A stretch of 64,000 nucleotides of DNA, taken from NCBI GenBank assembly GCA_000980375.1, contig LARD01000004.1, positions 1 through 64,000 of the forward strand, written 5' to 3'. Below are positions 15,696 through 25,017 of the stretch, piece after piece. Source of the DNA: Clostridium sp. K4410.MGS-306. Its GTDB lineage: Bacteria > Cyanobacteriota > Vampirovibrionia > Gastranaerophilales > Gastranaerophilaceae. Under the pieces are notes generated by a model, which made no database searches, was not told the origin of the DNA, and saw nothing but the letters and a program-made list of their open reading frames with translations. Position 1 is the first letter of the stretch; every line of letters starts with the position of its first letter. The translations under genes and the position numbers were made by a program.

Positions 15696-17696
15696 GTGGA
15701 TTGCACGGAAGAAAAACTCAATTTGTCTCAAAACGCCATCAAAGTTTTGGAGAAAAGATACTTAAAAAGGGATGCTCAGGGCAACCCGACAGAAAGACCG
15801 GAAGATTTATTTATGAGGGTTGCATCTACCCTTGCTGCAGCTGACAAAAAATTTGGTTCTACACAGGAAGAAGTGGACAAAACTACAAAAGAATTTTACA
15901 GCTTTATAACAAACCGTTATTTCATGCCGAACTCACCTACTTTGATGAATGCAGGCAGAGAGCTGGGACAATTGGCAGCTTGTTTTGTTCTGCCTGTTGA
16001 AGATTCTCTTGAAGGCATTTTTGAAACAGTTAAAAACACTGCTCTTATTCACAAATCAGGCGGTGGCACAGGTTTTTCTTTCTCAAGATTAAGACCTAAA
16101 AATGACGTTGTTCGTTCTACAATGGGTGTATCTTCAGGCCCTGTAAGCTTTATGGAAGTGTTTAACGCAGCTACAGAAGCTGTTAAACAAGGTGGTACAA
16201 GACGCGGCGCTAACATGGGTATTTTAAGAATTGACCACCCTGATATTTTAGATTTTATCAACTGCAAATCAGATAACTTTAAATTAAACAACTTCAACAT
16301 CTCTGTTGCTGTTACAGACAAGTTTATGGAAGCCCTAAAAGCCGGCACAGACTATGAACTGTACCACCCCAGAACAAAACAGCCTGTTGGCAAATTGAGT
16401 GCCAAAGCTGTATTTGACCTGATTGTTGAAGGCGCATGGAAAAACGGTGAACCTGGTATTATATTCATTGACAAAATGAACTATGACAACCCCACACCTT
16501 TAATCGGCGACATTGAATCTACAAACCCATGCGGAGAGGTTCCATTACTTCCTTACGAAGCCTGCAACCTCGGTTCTATCAACCTCGGTTTGATGCTCAA
16601 AGGTTCTGAAGGCAGCTACAGCGTTGATTGGGATAAGCTGGCTGAAACTACAAAAACAGCTATCCACTTCCTTGACAACGTTATTGCTATCAACAATTAC
16701 CCGCTCCCGCAGATTTCAGAAATGGTTCAAAACAACCGTAAAATCGGCCTCGGTGTAATGGGTTGGGCTGATATGCTTATGAAAATGGGCATTGCTTACA
16801 ACTCTGAAGATGGCACAAAATTGGCTTCTCAGATTATGGAATTCATTGATTACCAGTCTAAAGTTAAATCAATCGAGCTTTCTAAAGAAAGAGGCAGATT
16901 CGGCAACTTTAAAGGAAGCGTTTACGATGGTGTATTCAAAGACGGCAAACCTTTCTTAACATACAAATATGAAGGCAAGTCAGCCGGAATTATTACTGAC
17001 GAAATGTGGGCTGATTTAGACGCTCAAATCGCAAAATTCGGTATCAGAAACGCAACTACAACTTGTATTGCTCCGACAGGTACAATCTCTATGATTGCCG
17101 GTGCATCAGGCGGTGTTGAGCCTTTATTCGGTCTTGTATTTATCCGTGACGTAATGGATGGCACAATCATGATGGAAATCAACCCCATCTTTGAACAGTA
17201 CGCTAGAAAACACGGATTCTACTCCGATGAATTGATGAAAAAAATTTCAATTGACGGCACAGTAGCACACTGCAGCGAGGTTCCTGAAGAAGCTAAGAAA
17301 ATCTTTGTTGCAGCACATGACGTTTCTCCTTACTGGCACGTTAAAATGCAGGCTGCATTCCAGCTTCATACTGACAACGCTGTTTCAAAAACAGTTAACT
17401 TTGAAGAAAACGCTACAAGACAGGATGTTGCTGACTCTTACCTGTTAGCTTATGAAAACAACCTTAAGGGTATTACTGTTTATCGTAACAACTCAAGACA
17501 GTTCCAGCCTATGAACCTTGAGAAAAAAGACGACAAGAAAATGCCTGAAATAAAAGCAATTGACGAGCCTAAAGCTGAGCTGCCAGAAGCACAGCACACA
17601 GGCGAAGAACACAAATGCCCCGAATGCGGAGCTGTTCTCGGCTACGGCGAAGGCTGCTTTATCTGTCTTAACTGCGGATATTCCGGTTGTTCATAA
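15696..17696 (+). CDS. nrdJ: Adenosylcobalamin-dependent ribonucleotide reductase (class II)
   Basis: A 666-residue class II reductase that makes deoxynucleotides using vitamin B12 and needs no oxygen. Family motifs: SPTLMNAGRELGQLAACFVLP split around the redox Cys, HKSGGGTGFSFSRLR, GTRRGANMG, NPCGEVPLLPYEACNLGS with the active-site Cys/Glu, and CIAPTGTISMIAG. The C-terminus has a Cys pair motif (CPECG...CFICLNCGYSGC), typical of NrdJ and likely zinc-binding or redox-active. GTG at 15696 is chosen because GGGGAGA (15680-15686) precedes it; the upstream in-frame TTG at 15678 would place the ribosome site inside the gene. A terminator follows. Confidence 0.95.
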   Translation: MDCTEEKLNLSQNAIKVLEKRYLKRDAQGNPTERPEDLFMRVASTLAAADKKFGSTQEEVDKTTKEFYSFITNRYFMPNSPTLMNAGRELGQLAACFVLPVEDSLEGIFETVKNTALIHKSGGGTGFSFSRLRPKNDVVRSTMGVSSGPVSFMEVFNAATEAVKQGGTRRGANMGILRIDHPDILDFINCKSDNFKLNNFNISVAVTDKFMEALKAGTDYELYHPRTKQPVGKLSAKAVFDLIVEGAWKNGEPGIIFIDKMNYDNPTPLIGDIESTNPCGEVPLLPYEACNLGSINLGLMLKGSEGSYSVDWDKLAETTKTAIHFLDNVIAINNYPLPQISEMVQNNRKIGLGVMGWADMLMKMGIAYNSEDGTKLASQIMEFIDYQSKVKSIELSKERGRFGNFKGSVYDGVFKDGKPFLTYKYEGKSAGIITDEMWADLDAQIAKFGIRNATTTCIAPTGTISMIAGASGGVEPLFGLVFIRDVMDGTIMMEINPIFEQYARKHGFYSDELMKKISIDGTVAHCSEVPEEAKKIFVAAHDVSPYWHVKMQAAFQLHTDNAVSKTVNFEENATRQDVADSYLLAYENNLKGITVYRNNSRQFQPMNLEKKDDKKMPEIKAIDEPKAELPEAQHTGEEHKCPECGAVLGYGEGCFICLNCGYSGCS

Positions 17697-17722
17697 TTGA
17701 CATAGATTGAATTGATAAAAAT

Positions 17723-17759
17723 AAAAAAGCGCTTTTCTCTCTTAGAAGAGCGCTTTTTT
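17723..17759 (+). terminator. Terminator of nrdJ
   Basis: A 15-bp stem (17723-17737 with 17745-17759; one G-U pair) built around GCGC and flanked by A6 and T6. Its last two bases overlap the start of the fold-back element. Confidence 0.85.
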
Positions 17760-18097
17760 GATAATATTTGTTATGTAGTTTTTTGTTTTTTGGCTTTTTG
17801 CTTTAGGCGTTCGCAAATAGTTTATATCCTTTGCCGTTCCGAAAAATGCTTCGCATTTTAAGTCACTCTAAAGGACATAAACTATTCCCTCACTTTACAC
17901 ACTCTCTTTTGCGCCGCTGCGCGGCGCACGGCACGCAGTGCCGCAGAAAAAAGCTTGTAAAGTACAAAGTGAAGTATATTCATTTTTCGACGCCTATGGA
18001 GCGCAGCGGAGTCGAGCTAGAAAAATTAATATACTTTGCTTTGTACGCCTAAAGCAAAAAGCCAAAAAACAAAAAACTACATAACAAATATTATCAA
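17758..18097. repeat. 340-bp fold-back element with 53-bp perfect inverted repeats
   Basis: Positions 17758-17810 and 18045-18097 are perfect reverse complements over 53 bases. Nested inside are more stems: 17816-17832 with 17870-17886 (16 of 17), a hairpin at 17843-17859, two GC-rich 3-base-loop hairpins (17911-17927 and 17929-17943), and 17964-17988 with 18020-18044 (22 of 25, two of the rest being G-U pairs). The element fills the gap between the convergent nrdJ and dgkA genes; the right arm covers the dgkA stop codon. It has no transposase and no obvious target duplication. It may be a non-autonomous mobile element (MITE-like) or a large structured RNA. Apart from the nrdJ terminator, this is what the 17697-18093 gap contains. 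Confidence 0.8.
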
Positions 18098-18474
18098 TAC
18101 AAAAACATAATCAAAAGCTTGCGCCCAAAGAGCATTAGGCCTATTAACACACTTGTCATTGCTGCAATCAGCACAACACCGGCAGAAAGGTCTTTTGCCA
18201 TTTTTACCATTTTGGAATATTTGTTTTTGTAAAGCGCATCAAGTGCAAACTCGATTACGGAGTTGAAAAGCTCTGCTGTAATCACAAAGCTGATTGCAAG
18301 TATGAGTACACAGTATTCAATACATTTGAAGTTTAAAATTATGCCGCCTAAAATTGCAAGAAAGCCCACAAACAAATGGAACCTGTAATTGCGCTGTGAT
18401 TTGTATGCAACGCTCAGGCCCTGCAATGCGTATGACAAACTCTTTTTATAGCCGCCGGATGTAAATTTTGACAT
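18094..18474 (-). CDS. dgkA: Diacylglycerol/undecaprenol kinase
   Basis: A 126-residue membrane kinase of the prokaryotic DAGK family. The signature AELFNSVIEFALD (the ExxNTxIExxxD motif in slightly changed form) and AKDLSAGVVLIAA are both present, with three membrane helices (about 33-50, 53-72, 95-115). It recycles diacylglycerol or phosphorylates undecaprenol. It is last in the pgpH-ybeY-dgkA operon, five bases after ybeY. Its stop codon lies inside the right arm of the fold-back element. Confidence 0.92.
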   Translation of the reverse strand: MSKFTSGGYKKSLSYALQGLSVAYKSQRNYRFHLFVGFLAILGGIILNFKCIEYCVLILAISFVITAELFNSVIEFALDALYKNKYSKMVKMAKDLSAGVVLIAAMTSVLIGLMLFGRKLLIMFLY

Positions 18475-18479
18475 TATTC

Positions 18480-19013
18480 TTAAATCCCCAGATTATTTAT
18501 CATTTCCTGCTGAATAGTCCACATTTCTTTCAGCGTTTCTTCGTCTTGATGGTCATATCCTAACAGATGGAGTATGCCGTGTGCAAGCAAAAAGTACAAC
18601 TCGTCTTTAAAAGTTTTGTTTTCGTGGCTTTCGTCTTTTGATTGAGAAAGCGCTGTGTCCAGCGATATGATTATTTCCCCGAGATTTATTTCGTTGTCAA
18701 AGATAAATCTTTCTTCCGGTGGGCTGTCTGCAAAGATTGCAAACGTAATCACATCTGTGGGCCTGTCTTTTTGCCTGTATTCACGGTTAATTTCGTGTAT
18801 GTGGCTGTCATCTGTCAAAACCGTATCAAAGTACAGAAGACTAAAATCATAACCTTTAAGACAGGATTTTTCAACCCATTCTTTTTTTGACAAAAAATAT
18901 TGCGTCATCGCGACAGCATCTTTTGTCATCTGCGCTGTGTCAAAAGCTCCGTCAGACGGTGCTTTAAAATCCTCATAAGTATTTTCTATAAAGATATTAA
19001 TCTCTTTAGTCAT
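18480..19013 (-). CDS. ybeY: Endoribonuclease YbeY, rRNA maturation
   Basis: A 177-residue single-strand endoribonuclease acting in 16S rRNA processing and ribosome quality control. The zinc site HGILHLLGYDH (HxxxHxxxxxH pattern) is near the C-terminus, with the preceding ExNREYRxKDRPTDVITF block (EINREYRQKDRPTDVITF). It overlaps the pgpH stop by eight bases. The pgpH-ybeY-dgkA order is a known conserved arrangement. Confidence 0.95.
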   Translation of the reverse strand: MTKEINIFIENTYEDFKAPSDGAFDTAQMTKDAVAMTQYFLSKKEWVEKSCLKGYDFSLLYFDTVLTDDSHIHEINREYRQKDRPTDVITFAIFADSPPEERFIFDNEINLGEIIISLDTALSQSKDESHENKTFKDELYFLLAHGILHLLGYDHQDEETLKEMWTIQQEMINNLGI

Positions 19014-21237
19014 TATTTTCTTTTTGTTCTTCCGTATTTTCAGACTTTTGAATGTGTTTTTGAATCTTTTTTTCTATTTTTTCTTCTTCATCTGTTGTAA
19101 TTTTGTCGGGTGCCACGAATTTCTTTTTGAGGGCTTTTTCTTCCAGCTCTTGGATAATGTTTTCGTGGTATTTAATTCTCTGGTGGTGTGCAGCTCTAAG
19201 GTTTTTGCTCAACGCAGCAGCAATTGTTTTGAGGTCTTTCAATGTCAACGGGCTGTCAGACAGCTGGCCGTCATTGAGTTTTGATTGGATGATTTTGTTA
19301 ATCATACCATCAAGCTCTTCTTGGGAATGATCTTTGAGCGTTCTTGACGCAGATTCAACCGAGTCTGCAATCATAAGGATTGCAGTTTCTTTCATGTTCG
19401 GGCGCGGGCCTGTGTAGCGGAATTGTTCTTCTGTTACTTTGTCAGCGCCTTCTTCCATTTTTGCCTGGTTGTAGAAATAACTTGCAATAGAGTCTCCATG
19501 GTGCTGTACAATAAAGTTTTGTACTATCGGAGGCAATCCGTATTCTTTTGCAAGGTCAATACCGTCTTTGGGGTGGGCTGTTATTACCATTTTGCTCAAT
19601 CTCGGGTTGAGTTTTGTGTGAGGGTTTTCAATGCCAAAGTAGGTCTGGTTTTCTACAAAGAATAAAGGTCTTTTGAGTTTGCCTATGTCGTGGTAAAGCG
19701 CACCTACTCGAGCTAGCACCGGGTCTGCTCCGATTGCTTCGGCAGCTGTTTCGCACAGGTTAGCAACCATAAGGCAGTGTGCAAATGTACCGGGTGCTTC
19801 GAATTGAAGACGTTTTAAAAGCGGCTGGTTGTTATCTGCAAGCTCTGCAAGTCCGTATGGTGTAACGATTTTGAACATGCTTTCAAGCAAAGGAATAATT
19901 CCGAGTACAATAATACCTGACAATAGGCCGTTAAGTGTACCGATTATTGTGTTTGTCCAAACAATCACAGAATCAATTGGATTGATTGAGTTTTCGATTA
20001 AGTATATGATTAAAATCAAAAACAGCATTGCAAATCCGATTTCTCCGCCGATTTTTACAAGGTCAAACCTTCTTGAATAGCGAACTTTAGATGTTGCGAT
20101 TGCTGCCACAAGACAGACTATTATAAATACCGCAGCGGGCTGCATGGGCATTTGTTCCACAAGGGCAATGATTGTAATTAATATAGTTGTTACATTTATC
20201 GCTACTCTCGGGTTTGTGAATACTGATATCAAAACCGCAAGCGCAGGGAACGGCAAAAAGTAAAAAGATGCACCCGATGGCAATACTGTTGCCAGAGCAG
20301 ACATCAAAACAGACAAAAGAGCTATAACTGAAAGGTAGTTTTTTGTTACAAACTGTTTTTCGTAATACAAAAGGTAATACATAAAAGTAATTACGCCCAT
20401 ACACACGAGTGCAAATATCCCTATAACGCCTTTTGTGTTTAGCTCAAGCACGTTGTAACCGGCTTTTTGCAGTGCGTCTTTTTTTACACGGGTAACCGGC
20501 TCGCCGGCAAATACAATTTTTTCGCCTTTTTCAAACTTTACTACTGTTGGAGCGACAGAGTTGATTGCGTTTTTCTTGGCAAGCTCTGTTGCAGCCTCGT
20601 CAAATACCATGTTAGGTACAATAACCTGTTCTAAAAGCGCTGATATAACACGTATTTCACCTTTTGATGTTTCAAAATGCGTGTTTCTCAAAATCATTGA
20701 TGAAAGGTTGCCCTTTTCAAAGTCTTTTTCCGTAACCCCTTGATTCAACACGTTTGTGAGTGTTTTTTCTGCTTTTGTGAGCGTATTTTTTAATCTCTCA
20801 TCATTTGAATTTATCAAATAGTTTAGAATATAGTCTTTGTAATAGTTGTTGTCAAAATCAAAAAGAAGCGCCATTTCGTCTTTTTTCTGGCTGTAGAAGC
20901 TGTCTTTTGCCCTGATTTGTTCAATGGACTTAACCAGCATTGCATAGTTGTTTTTAATGTAAGTATCTTCTGCCGGAGTCAGTATTGGCTCTACTTTTTG
21001 AGCAATTTCTTTTTTGTTTTGCTCGGTTTTAAAAGTATCAACAACCTTGATGGTTTTGGGCGCAACAATGTCGCGTTTGCTTGTTCCGTCAGGAGATATG
21101 ATGCTCTGGAAGAGATAATATCTTGCGCCGAGTGTTGCTGTCATGATTACTGTAAACAGTATAAAAATCAGCAGGTTGATTACCTTGGAAGACGAAAATG
21201 TGTCTGCAAGCAGGTTAATAAATTGAATTTTTCTCAT
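19006..21237 (-). CDS. pgpH: PgpH-like 7TM-HD cyclic-di-AMP phosphodiesterase
   Basis: A 743-residue membrane protein of the 7TMR-HD family. Order: one N-terminal membrane segment (about 17-37), an extracytoplasmic 7TMR-HDED domain (about 50-265), a seven-helix membrane block (about 270-460) and a cytosolic HD domain with HCLMVANL, YHDIGKLKRP, HPKDGIDLAKEYG and QHHGDS metal ligands. Family members hydrolyse c-di-AMP. The C-terminus is a Lys/Glu-rich helix. First gene of the operon with ybeY and dgkA. Confidence 0.9.
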   Translation of the reverse strand: MRKIQFINLLADTFSSSKVINLLIFILFTVIMTATLGARYYLFQSIISPDGTSKRDIVAPKTIKVVDTFKTEQNKKEIAQKVEPILTPAEDTYIKNNYAMLVKSIEQIRAKDSFYSQKKDEMALLFDFDNNYYKDYILNYLINSNDERLKNTLTKAEKTLTNVLNQGVTEKDFEKGNLSSMILRNTHFETSKGEIRVISALLEQVIVPNMVFDEAATELAKKNAINSVAPTVVKFEKGEKIVFAGEPVTRVKKDALQKAGYNVLELNTKGVIGIFALVCMGVITFMYYLLYYEKQFVTKNYLSVIALLSVLMSALATVLPSGASFYFLPFPALAVLISVFTNPRVAINVTTILITIIALVEQMPMQPAAVFIIVCLVAAIATSKVRYSRRFDLVKIGGEIGFAMLFLILIIYLIENSINPIDSVIVWTNTIIGTLNGLLSGIIVLGIIPLLESMFKIVTPYGLAELADNNQPLLKRLQFEAPGTFAHCLMVANLCETAAEAIGADPVLARVGALYHDIGKLKRPLFFVENQTYFGIENPHTKLNPRLSKMVITAHPKDGIDLAKEYGLPPIVQNFIVQHHGDSIASYFYNQAKMEEGADKVTEEQFRYTGPRPNMKETAILMIADSVESASRTLKDHSQEELDGMINKIIQSKLNDGQLSDSPLTLKDLKTIAAALSKNLRAAHHQRIKYHENIIQELEEKALKKKFVAPDKITTDEEEKIEKKIQKHIQKSENTEEQKENND

Positions 21238-21371
21238 ATAAATATCTCATTTAATCGCTATTTGAATTATAGATATTTTAATACGTACATTAAGAATTGC
21301 AATCCTGCACGCGGAGGACAGACGGGTATAAAACCTTAACAAACAGGCATGACCGTTAATCCTTTAAACAG

Positions 21372-21402
21372 TTGATGTAAAACGTTTTAAAAACGCTAAA
21401 AT
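21372..21402 (+). promoter_or_regulatory. Possible promoter of the 48-residue membrane peptide gene
   Basis: TTGATG (21372-21377) and TAAAAT (21397-21402) are spaced 19 bases apart, a little long. Confidence 0.35.
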
Positions 21403-21457
21403 CAATATGTAGACTATTAATATTCAATCTTACAAAAAGAAAAGAACGGTGTTTATT

Positions 21458-21604
21458 ATGAAAACAAATTCAGCAGAATATACTGAAAGAAAATTTACTA
21501 TAGCAGATGTTTTTGCAAACCAGCACCCTGTCATTAACGGTTGGATAATGCTGAGTGCTGTTGCAATTGTTGCTCTTTATGCAATAACTTTTGCTGCAGT
21601 TTAG
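21458..21604 (+). CDS. Small single-span membrane protein, 48 residues
   Basis: A 48-codon frame encodes a polar N-terminal half (KTNSAEYTERKFTIADVF) and one hydrophobic helix (WIMLSAVAIVALYAITFAAV). It stands alone between pgpH (divergent) and yebC (convergent), with a possible promoter upstream and no strong ribosome site. The composition and clean helix suggest a real gene. No family recognised. Confidence 0.55.
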   Translation: MKTNSAEYTERKFTIADVFANQHPVINGWIMLSAVAIVALYAITFAAV

Positions 21605-21610
21605 TTTTAA

Positions 21611-22363
21611 TTATATTTGAACTTTTTCCATGACCTCGTCAGGAATGTCAAAGTTTGAATAAACGTTTTGCACGTCATCGTGTTCTTCCAGTTTATCCAT
21701 TAAAAGCAATATCATTTTTGCTGTTTTTTCGTCTGTTATTTCCAGCGTGTTTTGAGGCAGTTTTGTAAGCTCTGCGCCTGAGTGCTTGAAACCGAGTTTT
21801 TCTAATGATTCCACAACAATCTGAAAGTTTTCAGGTGCTGTGATTACTTTGTATTCGTCATCTTCGTCTACAAAATCATCTGCGCCGGCGTTTATTGCTT
21901 CGTTAAACAATTGTTCGTAGTCAACGTCGTCTTTTGCAAAAGTAACCACGCCTGCGTCTTTAAACATCCAGCCAACGCAGCCTGTTTCGCCGAGGTTTCC
22001 GTTGAATTTTGTAAAGTAGCTTCTGATATCTCCTGCTGTGCGATTTCTGTTGTCTGTCATTGCTTCTACAATAACGGCAACACCGCCTGCGCCGTAGCCT
22101 TCGTAGGTCAGTTCTTCGTAGTTTTCGCTTGCGCCAGCGCCGCAGCCTTTTTCTATTGCACGTTTGATGTTGTCGTTTGGCAGCCCGCCTGCTTTTGCTT
22201 TTTCAATAGCGGTTCTTAAACGGAAGTTTGCGGACGGGTCTCCTCCTCCCATTTTTGCTGCTACGATGATTTCTCTTGAGTATTTTTGGAAAGCAACGCC
22301 TCTTTGTGCGTCTACTTTAGCTTTTTTGTGTTTAATTGTTGACCATTTTGAGTGTCCTGACAT
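21611..22363 (-). CDS. yebC: YebC/PmpR family protein (TACO1-like)
   Basis: A 250-residue protein of the YebC/TACO1 family, which acts in transcription regulation and in translation of difficult proline stretches. The start [19 protein letters not shown] and the internal [20 protein letters not shown] and [13 protein letters not shown] blocks are diagnostic. Full length. AAAGGA lies before the ATG. ilvD lies 21 bases upstream on the same strand, so cotranscription is likely. Confidence 0.95.
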   Translation of the reverse strand: MSGHSKWSTIKHKKAKVDAQRGVAFQKYSREIIVAAKMGGGDPSANFRLRTAIEKAKAGGLPNDNIKRAIEKGCGAGASENYEELTYEGYGAGGVAVIVEAMTDNRNRTAGDIRSYFTKFNGNLGETGCVGWMFKDAGVVTFAKDDVDYEQLFNEAINAGADDFVDEDDEYKVITAPENFQIVVESLEKLGFKHSGAELTKLPQNTLEITDEKTAKMILLLMDKLEEHDDVQNVYSNFDIPDEVMEKVQI

Positions 22364-22384
22364 AGATTTATCCTTTATTAATTA

Positions 22385-24043
22385 TTATAATGTTACTGCA
22401 CCGACAGAGGCGCTTTGTACTGTTTTAGCATATTTTGCAAGAAATCCTTTAACTTCTTTTGGCGGCAGAGGCTTGAATTCTCTGCGTCTTTGTTCAAGCT
22501 CCTCTTCGCTTACAAGAAGGTCGAGTTTTCTTTGCGGTATATTTATTTTAATTTTATCTCCGTTTTTAATCAAGCCTATAATTCCGCCCATAGCAGCTTC
22601 CGGACAGATATGGCCGATGCACAGCCCGCGTGTTCCGCCGGAAAAACGTCCGTCTGTAATCAGTGCAACTTTTGCACCAAGGCCTTTTCCGACAATCATG
22701 GAAGTAGGAGCAAGCATTTCTCTCATACCCGGGCCGCCTTTGGGGCCTTCGTAGCAGATTACCACAACATCGCCTTCTTTTATCCGGTCTTTGTCTATGG
22801 CTTCCATTGTTTCTTCTTCCGAATTAAAGACTTTTGCCGTACCCTCAAAAGTCAGTGCTGAGGGGTCGACCCCTGAAATTTTAATAACGGCACCGTCTTG
22901 AGCAAGATTGCCTTTTAAAATTCCCAGCCCGGGGTTTGAGGTAATCGGGTTGTCGAGCGTGTGCACGATTGTGTTATCAACCCATGCAGCCTGTGCTATT
23001 TGTGAAATTTTTAAACCTGATACGCCTTTTGTATCTTTGAGTTCGGGTGTGTTTCCGTAAAGTGTTTTCATTACCCCGGGGATTCCTCCAGCGTTGTGCA
23101 AATCATTCATTGTAGGAAGGGCAGAGGGGTCGAGTTTGATTATCTGAGGGATTTTATAGCTCAACTCGTCAAAATCTTTGAGTGAAATATCTATGTTTCC
23201 TGAATTTGCAATGGCAAGCAGATGTAAAATAGAGTTTGTGGAGCCGCCCAGTGCAAGGTCTGTGACGATTGCGTTTCGCATGGAGTCTTTTGTTATTATG
23301 TCAGAGGGTTTGATGTTTTTTTCAACAAGCTCTATGATTTTCATTCCTGATTCAAACGCAATTTGTTTTTTCTTTGATGAAACAGCAGAAGCTGTTGCGC
23401 AAAAAGGAAGGCTCATTCCCATTACTTCTGTCAGGCAGGCCATTGTGTTTGCTGTATAAAGCCCCTGACAGGAGCCGGCTGACGGACAGCATTCTTCTTC
23501 CATTTCATGCAGACGTTGTTGGGTGATTTTTCCGGCTGATAGTTTACCCACAGCTTCAAAAGAGCCTCTTATCATTGTTAAAACTTCATTTTTGGAACAT
23601 CCGTCCATCATGGGGCCTGCTGTTACAACTATACAGGGGATATCGAGTCTGAGCGCGGCTATTAACATACCGGGTGTTATTTTGTCGCAGTTTGTCAAAA
23701 GTACAAGACCGTCAAGCTGATGAGCTTCAGCAACGGTTTCTATGCAGTCTGCTATCAAGTCACGAGACGGCAGTGAATATTTCATTCCGCAATGCCCCAT
23801 TGCAATACCGTCGCATACGGCAGGTGTACCGAAGATAAATGCCTGTCCTCCGCCTGTGTGGATTCCTTTTTCAATTTGTCTTTCAAGGTCGCGCATTCCG
23901 GCATGACCCGGTACAAGGTCGGAAAATGAGCTGGCTATACCGATAAAAGGCCTTTTTAACCCTTCTTTTGAAACTCCGGTTGCGTAAAGCAATGAACGGT
24001 GTGCTGCTTTGTGTATGCCTTTTTTTACGTTGTCGCTTCTCAT
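22385..24043 (-). CDS. ilvD: Dihydroxy-acid dehydratase
   Basis: A 552-residue Fe-S enzyme of valine/isoleucine biosynthesis that dehydrates 2,3-dihydroxy-3-methyl acids. Cys ligands are seen in [12 protein letters not shown] and [14 protein letters not shown], and the C-terminal [19 protein letters not shown] block is diagnostic. Length normal. AAGGGA precedes the ATG. No other ilv gene is in the window. Confidence 0.96.
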   Translation of the reverse strand: MRSDNVKKGIHKAAHRSLLYATGVSKEGLKRPFIGIASSFSDLVPGHAGMRDLERQIEKGIHTGGGQAFIFGTPAVCDGIAMGHCGMKYSLPSRDLIADCIETVAEAHQLDGLVLLTNCDKITPGMLIAALRLDIPCIVVTAGPMMDGCSKNEVLTMIRGSFEAVGKLSAGKITQQRLHEMEEECCPSAGSCQGLYTANTMACLTEVMGMSLPFCATASAVSSKKKQIAFESGMKIIELVEKNIKPSDIITKDSMRNAIVTDLALGGSTNSILHLLAIANSGNIDISLKDFDELSYKIPQIIKLDPSALPTMNDLHNAGGIPGVMKTLYGNTPELKDTKGVSGLKISQIAQAAWVDNTIVHTLDNPITSNPGLGILKGNLAQDGAVIKISGVDPSALTFEGTAKVFNSEEETMEAIDKDRIKEGDVVVICYEGPKGGPGMREMLAPTSMIVGKGLGAKVALITDGRFSGGTRGLCIGHICPEAAMGGIIGLIKNGDKIKINIPQRKLDLLVSEEELEQRRREFKPLPPKEVKGFLAKYAKTVQSASVGAVTL

Positions 24044-24125
24044 ATTCTGTATTATCCCTTCTGTTACCCCGTTTACTTAGGACTGATATTATAATAAAAA
24101 TTATACTACAATATTTAATATAATA

Positions 24126-24134
24126 TGTTATAAT
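24126..24134 (+). promoter_or_regulatory. Consensus extended -10 directly before an ATG, predicted leaderless
   Basis: TGTTATAAT is a perfect extended -10 and ends seven bases before the ATG at 24142. There is no Shine-Dalgarno sequence. The transcript should begin at or next to the start codon. Confidence 0.6.
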
Positions 24135-24141
24135 CAGGGCT

Positions 24142-25017
24142 ATGAGTTTATGTATAAAAAAAGCATTTAATATCACAAGGGATAACATTGTTGTTGCACA
24201 GCCGATTGTGATTTTTATGATTGTAATAAGCCTTACTACAGGCGCTTTGTACCAGCAGACAAACAAAATTGCTTATATGGTATTTTTTGTGGCAAACATA
24301 CTGCTATGCACAGCTTTTTTTTCCGGCTGGTTCAATATGATACAAAAAACTCTGGAACACAATAAAAAAGCTGAAAAGAACTTTTATAGAGACGATAGAG
24401 AAAAGGCAGAGGCGTCTTTTGCTCTGGGTAAAGAGTTTTTCCCGGGGGTTGGAGAATATTTTCTTCCCGTTACTTTTACGCTTGTTGCTTATGTTGTTGT
24501 GTATATGCTCTTGCTTGTTGCGGCTTACAAATTCGGAATGAAATATTTACCGCATCCTCATATCAACTGGGGTGAGTTTATGGCTGCAGCAAATTCTACA
24601 CCTGCTCAAATGCAAAAGTATGTTGCATCATTGAGCTTTTATCAACTAAAAGCAATGAATATCTGGATGTTTTTCTTTGGTGCGGTATTTTGTGTGTTTT
24701 CACTTTTAACTATGTTTTTGTTTCCTGCTCTTTACAATAATCTTTCAAAACGTGATGACAAAAAAAATCCGTATTTAAAATCGCTTGTGCTGGCTCCTTT
24801 CAGTGCTTTTAATACAAATATTGTTTTTGTGTTTAGGCATTTTCTTGGGTCTGTCGGGGTTTTAATTTTTCTTTTGTTTTTAAATATAATCATGTCTGTA
24901 TTGAGCCTTTTTTTCAGCTTAAATATTGTGCTGACTGTTTTCGGGCTTCTTTTATCGTTTTATGTGATGACATACGCTCTTGTGCTGATATTCTTGTATT
25001 ATGACGAAAACAAATAA
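24142..25017 (+). CDS. Unknown membrane protein, about six segments
   Basis: A 291-residue polytopic membrane protein. Hydrophobic segments lie at about 20-40, 46-63, 110-135, 170-195, 230-255 and 260-287, with charged loops between. No catalytic motif is visible. It overlaps miaA by 17 bases and so is probably cotranslated with it. Its transcript is predicted to be leaderless. Function not recognised. Confidence 0.75.
   Translation: MSLCIKKAFNITRDNIVVAQPIVIFMIVISLTTGALYQQTNKIAYMVFFVANILLCTAFFSGWFNMIQKTLEHNKKAEKNFYRDDREKAEASFALGKEFFPGVGEYFLPVTFTLVAYVVVYMLLLVAAYKFGMKYLPHPHINWGEFMAAANSTPAQMQKYVASLSFYQLKAMNIWMFFFGAVFCVFSLLTMFLFPALYNNLSKRDDKKNPYLKSLVLAPFSAFNTNIVFVFRHFLGSVGVLIFLLFLNIIMSVLSLFFSLNIVLTVFGLLLSFYVMTYALVLIFLYYDENK

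Noticed and set aside
17831..18052. A 73-codon open frame inside the fold-back element
   Set aside because: It runs through several hairpins, has no ribosome site, and its sequence follows from the palindromes. Not called as a gene.
21458..21604. Resemblance of the 48-residue membrane peptide to cyanobacterial high-light-inducible (HLIP) proteins
   Set aside because: Only 'NG...M' agrees; the chlorophyll-binding ExxNxR motif is missing.
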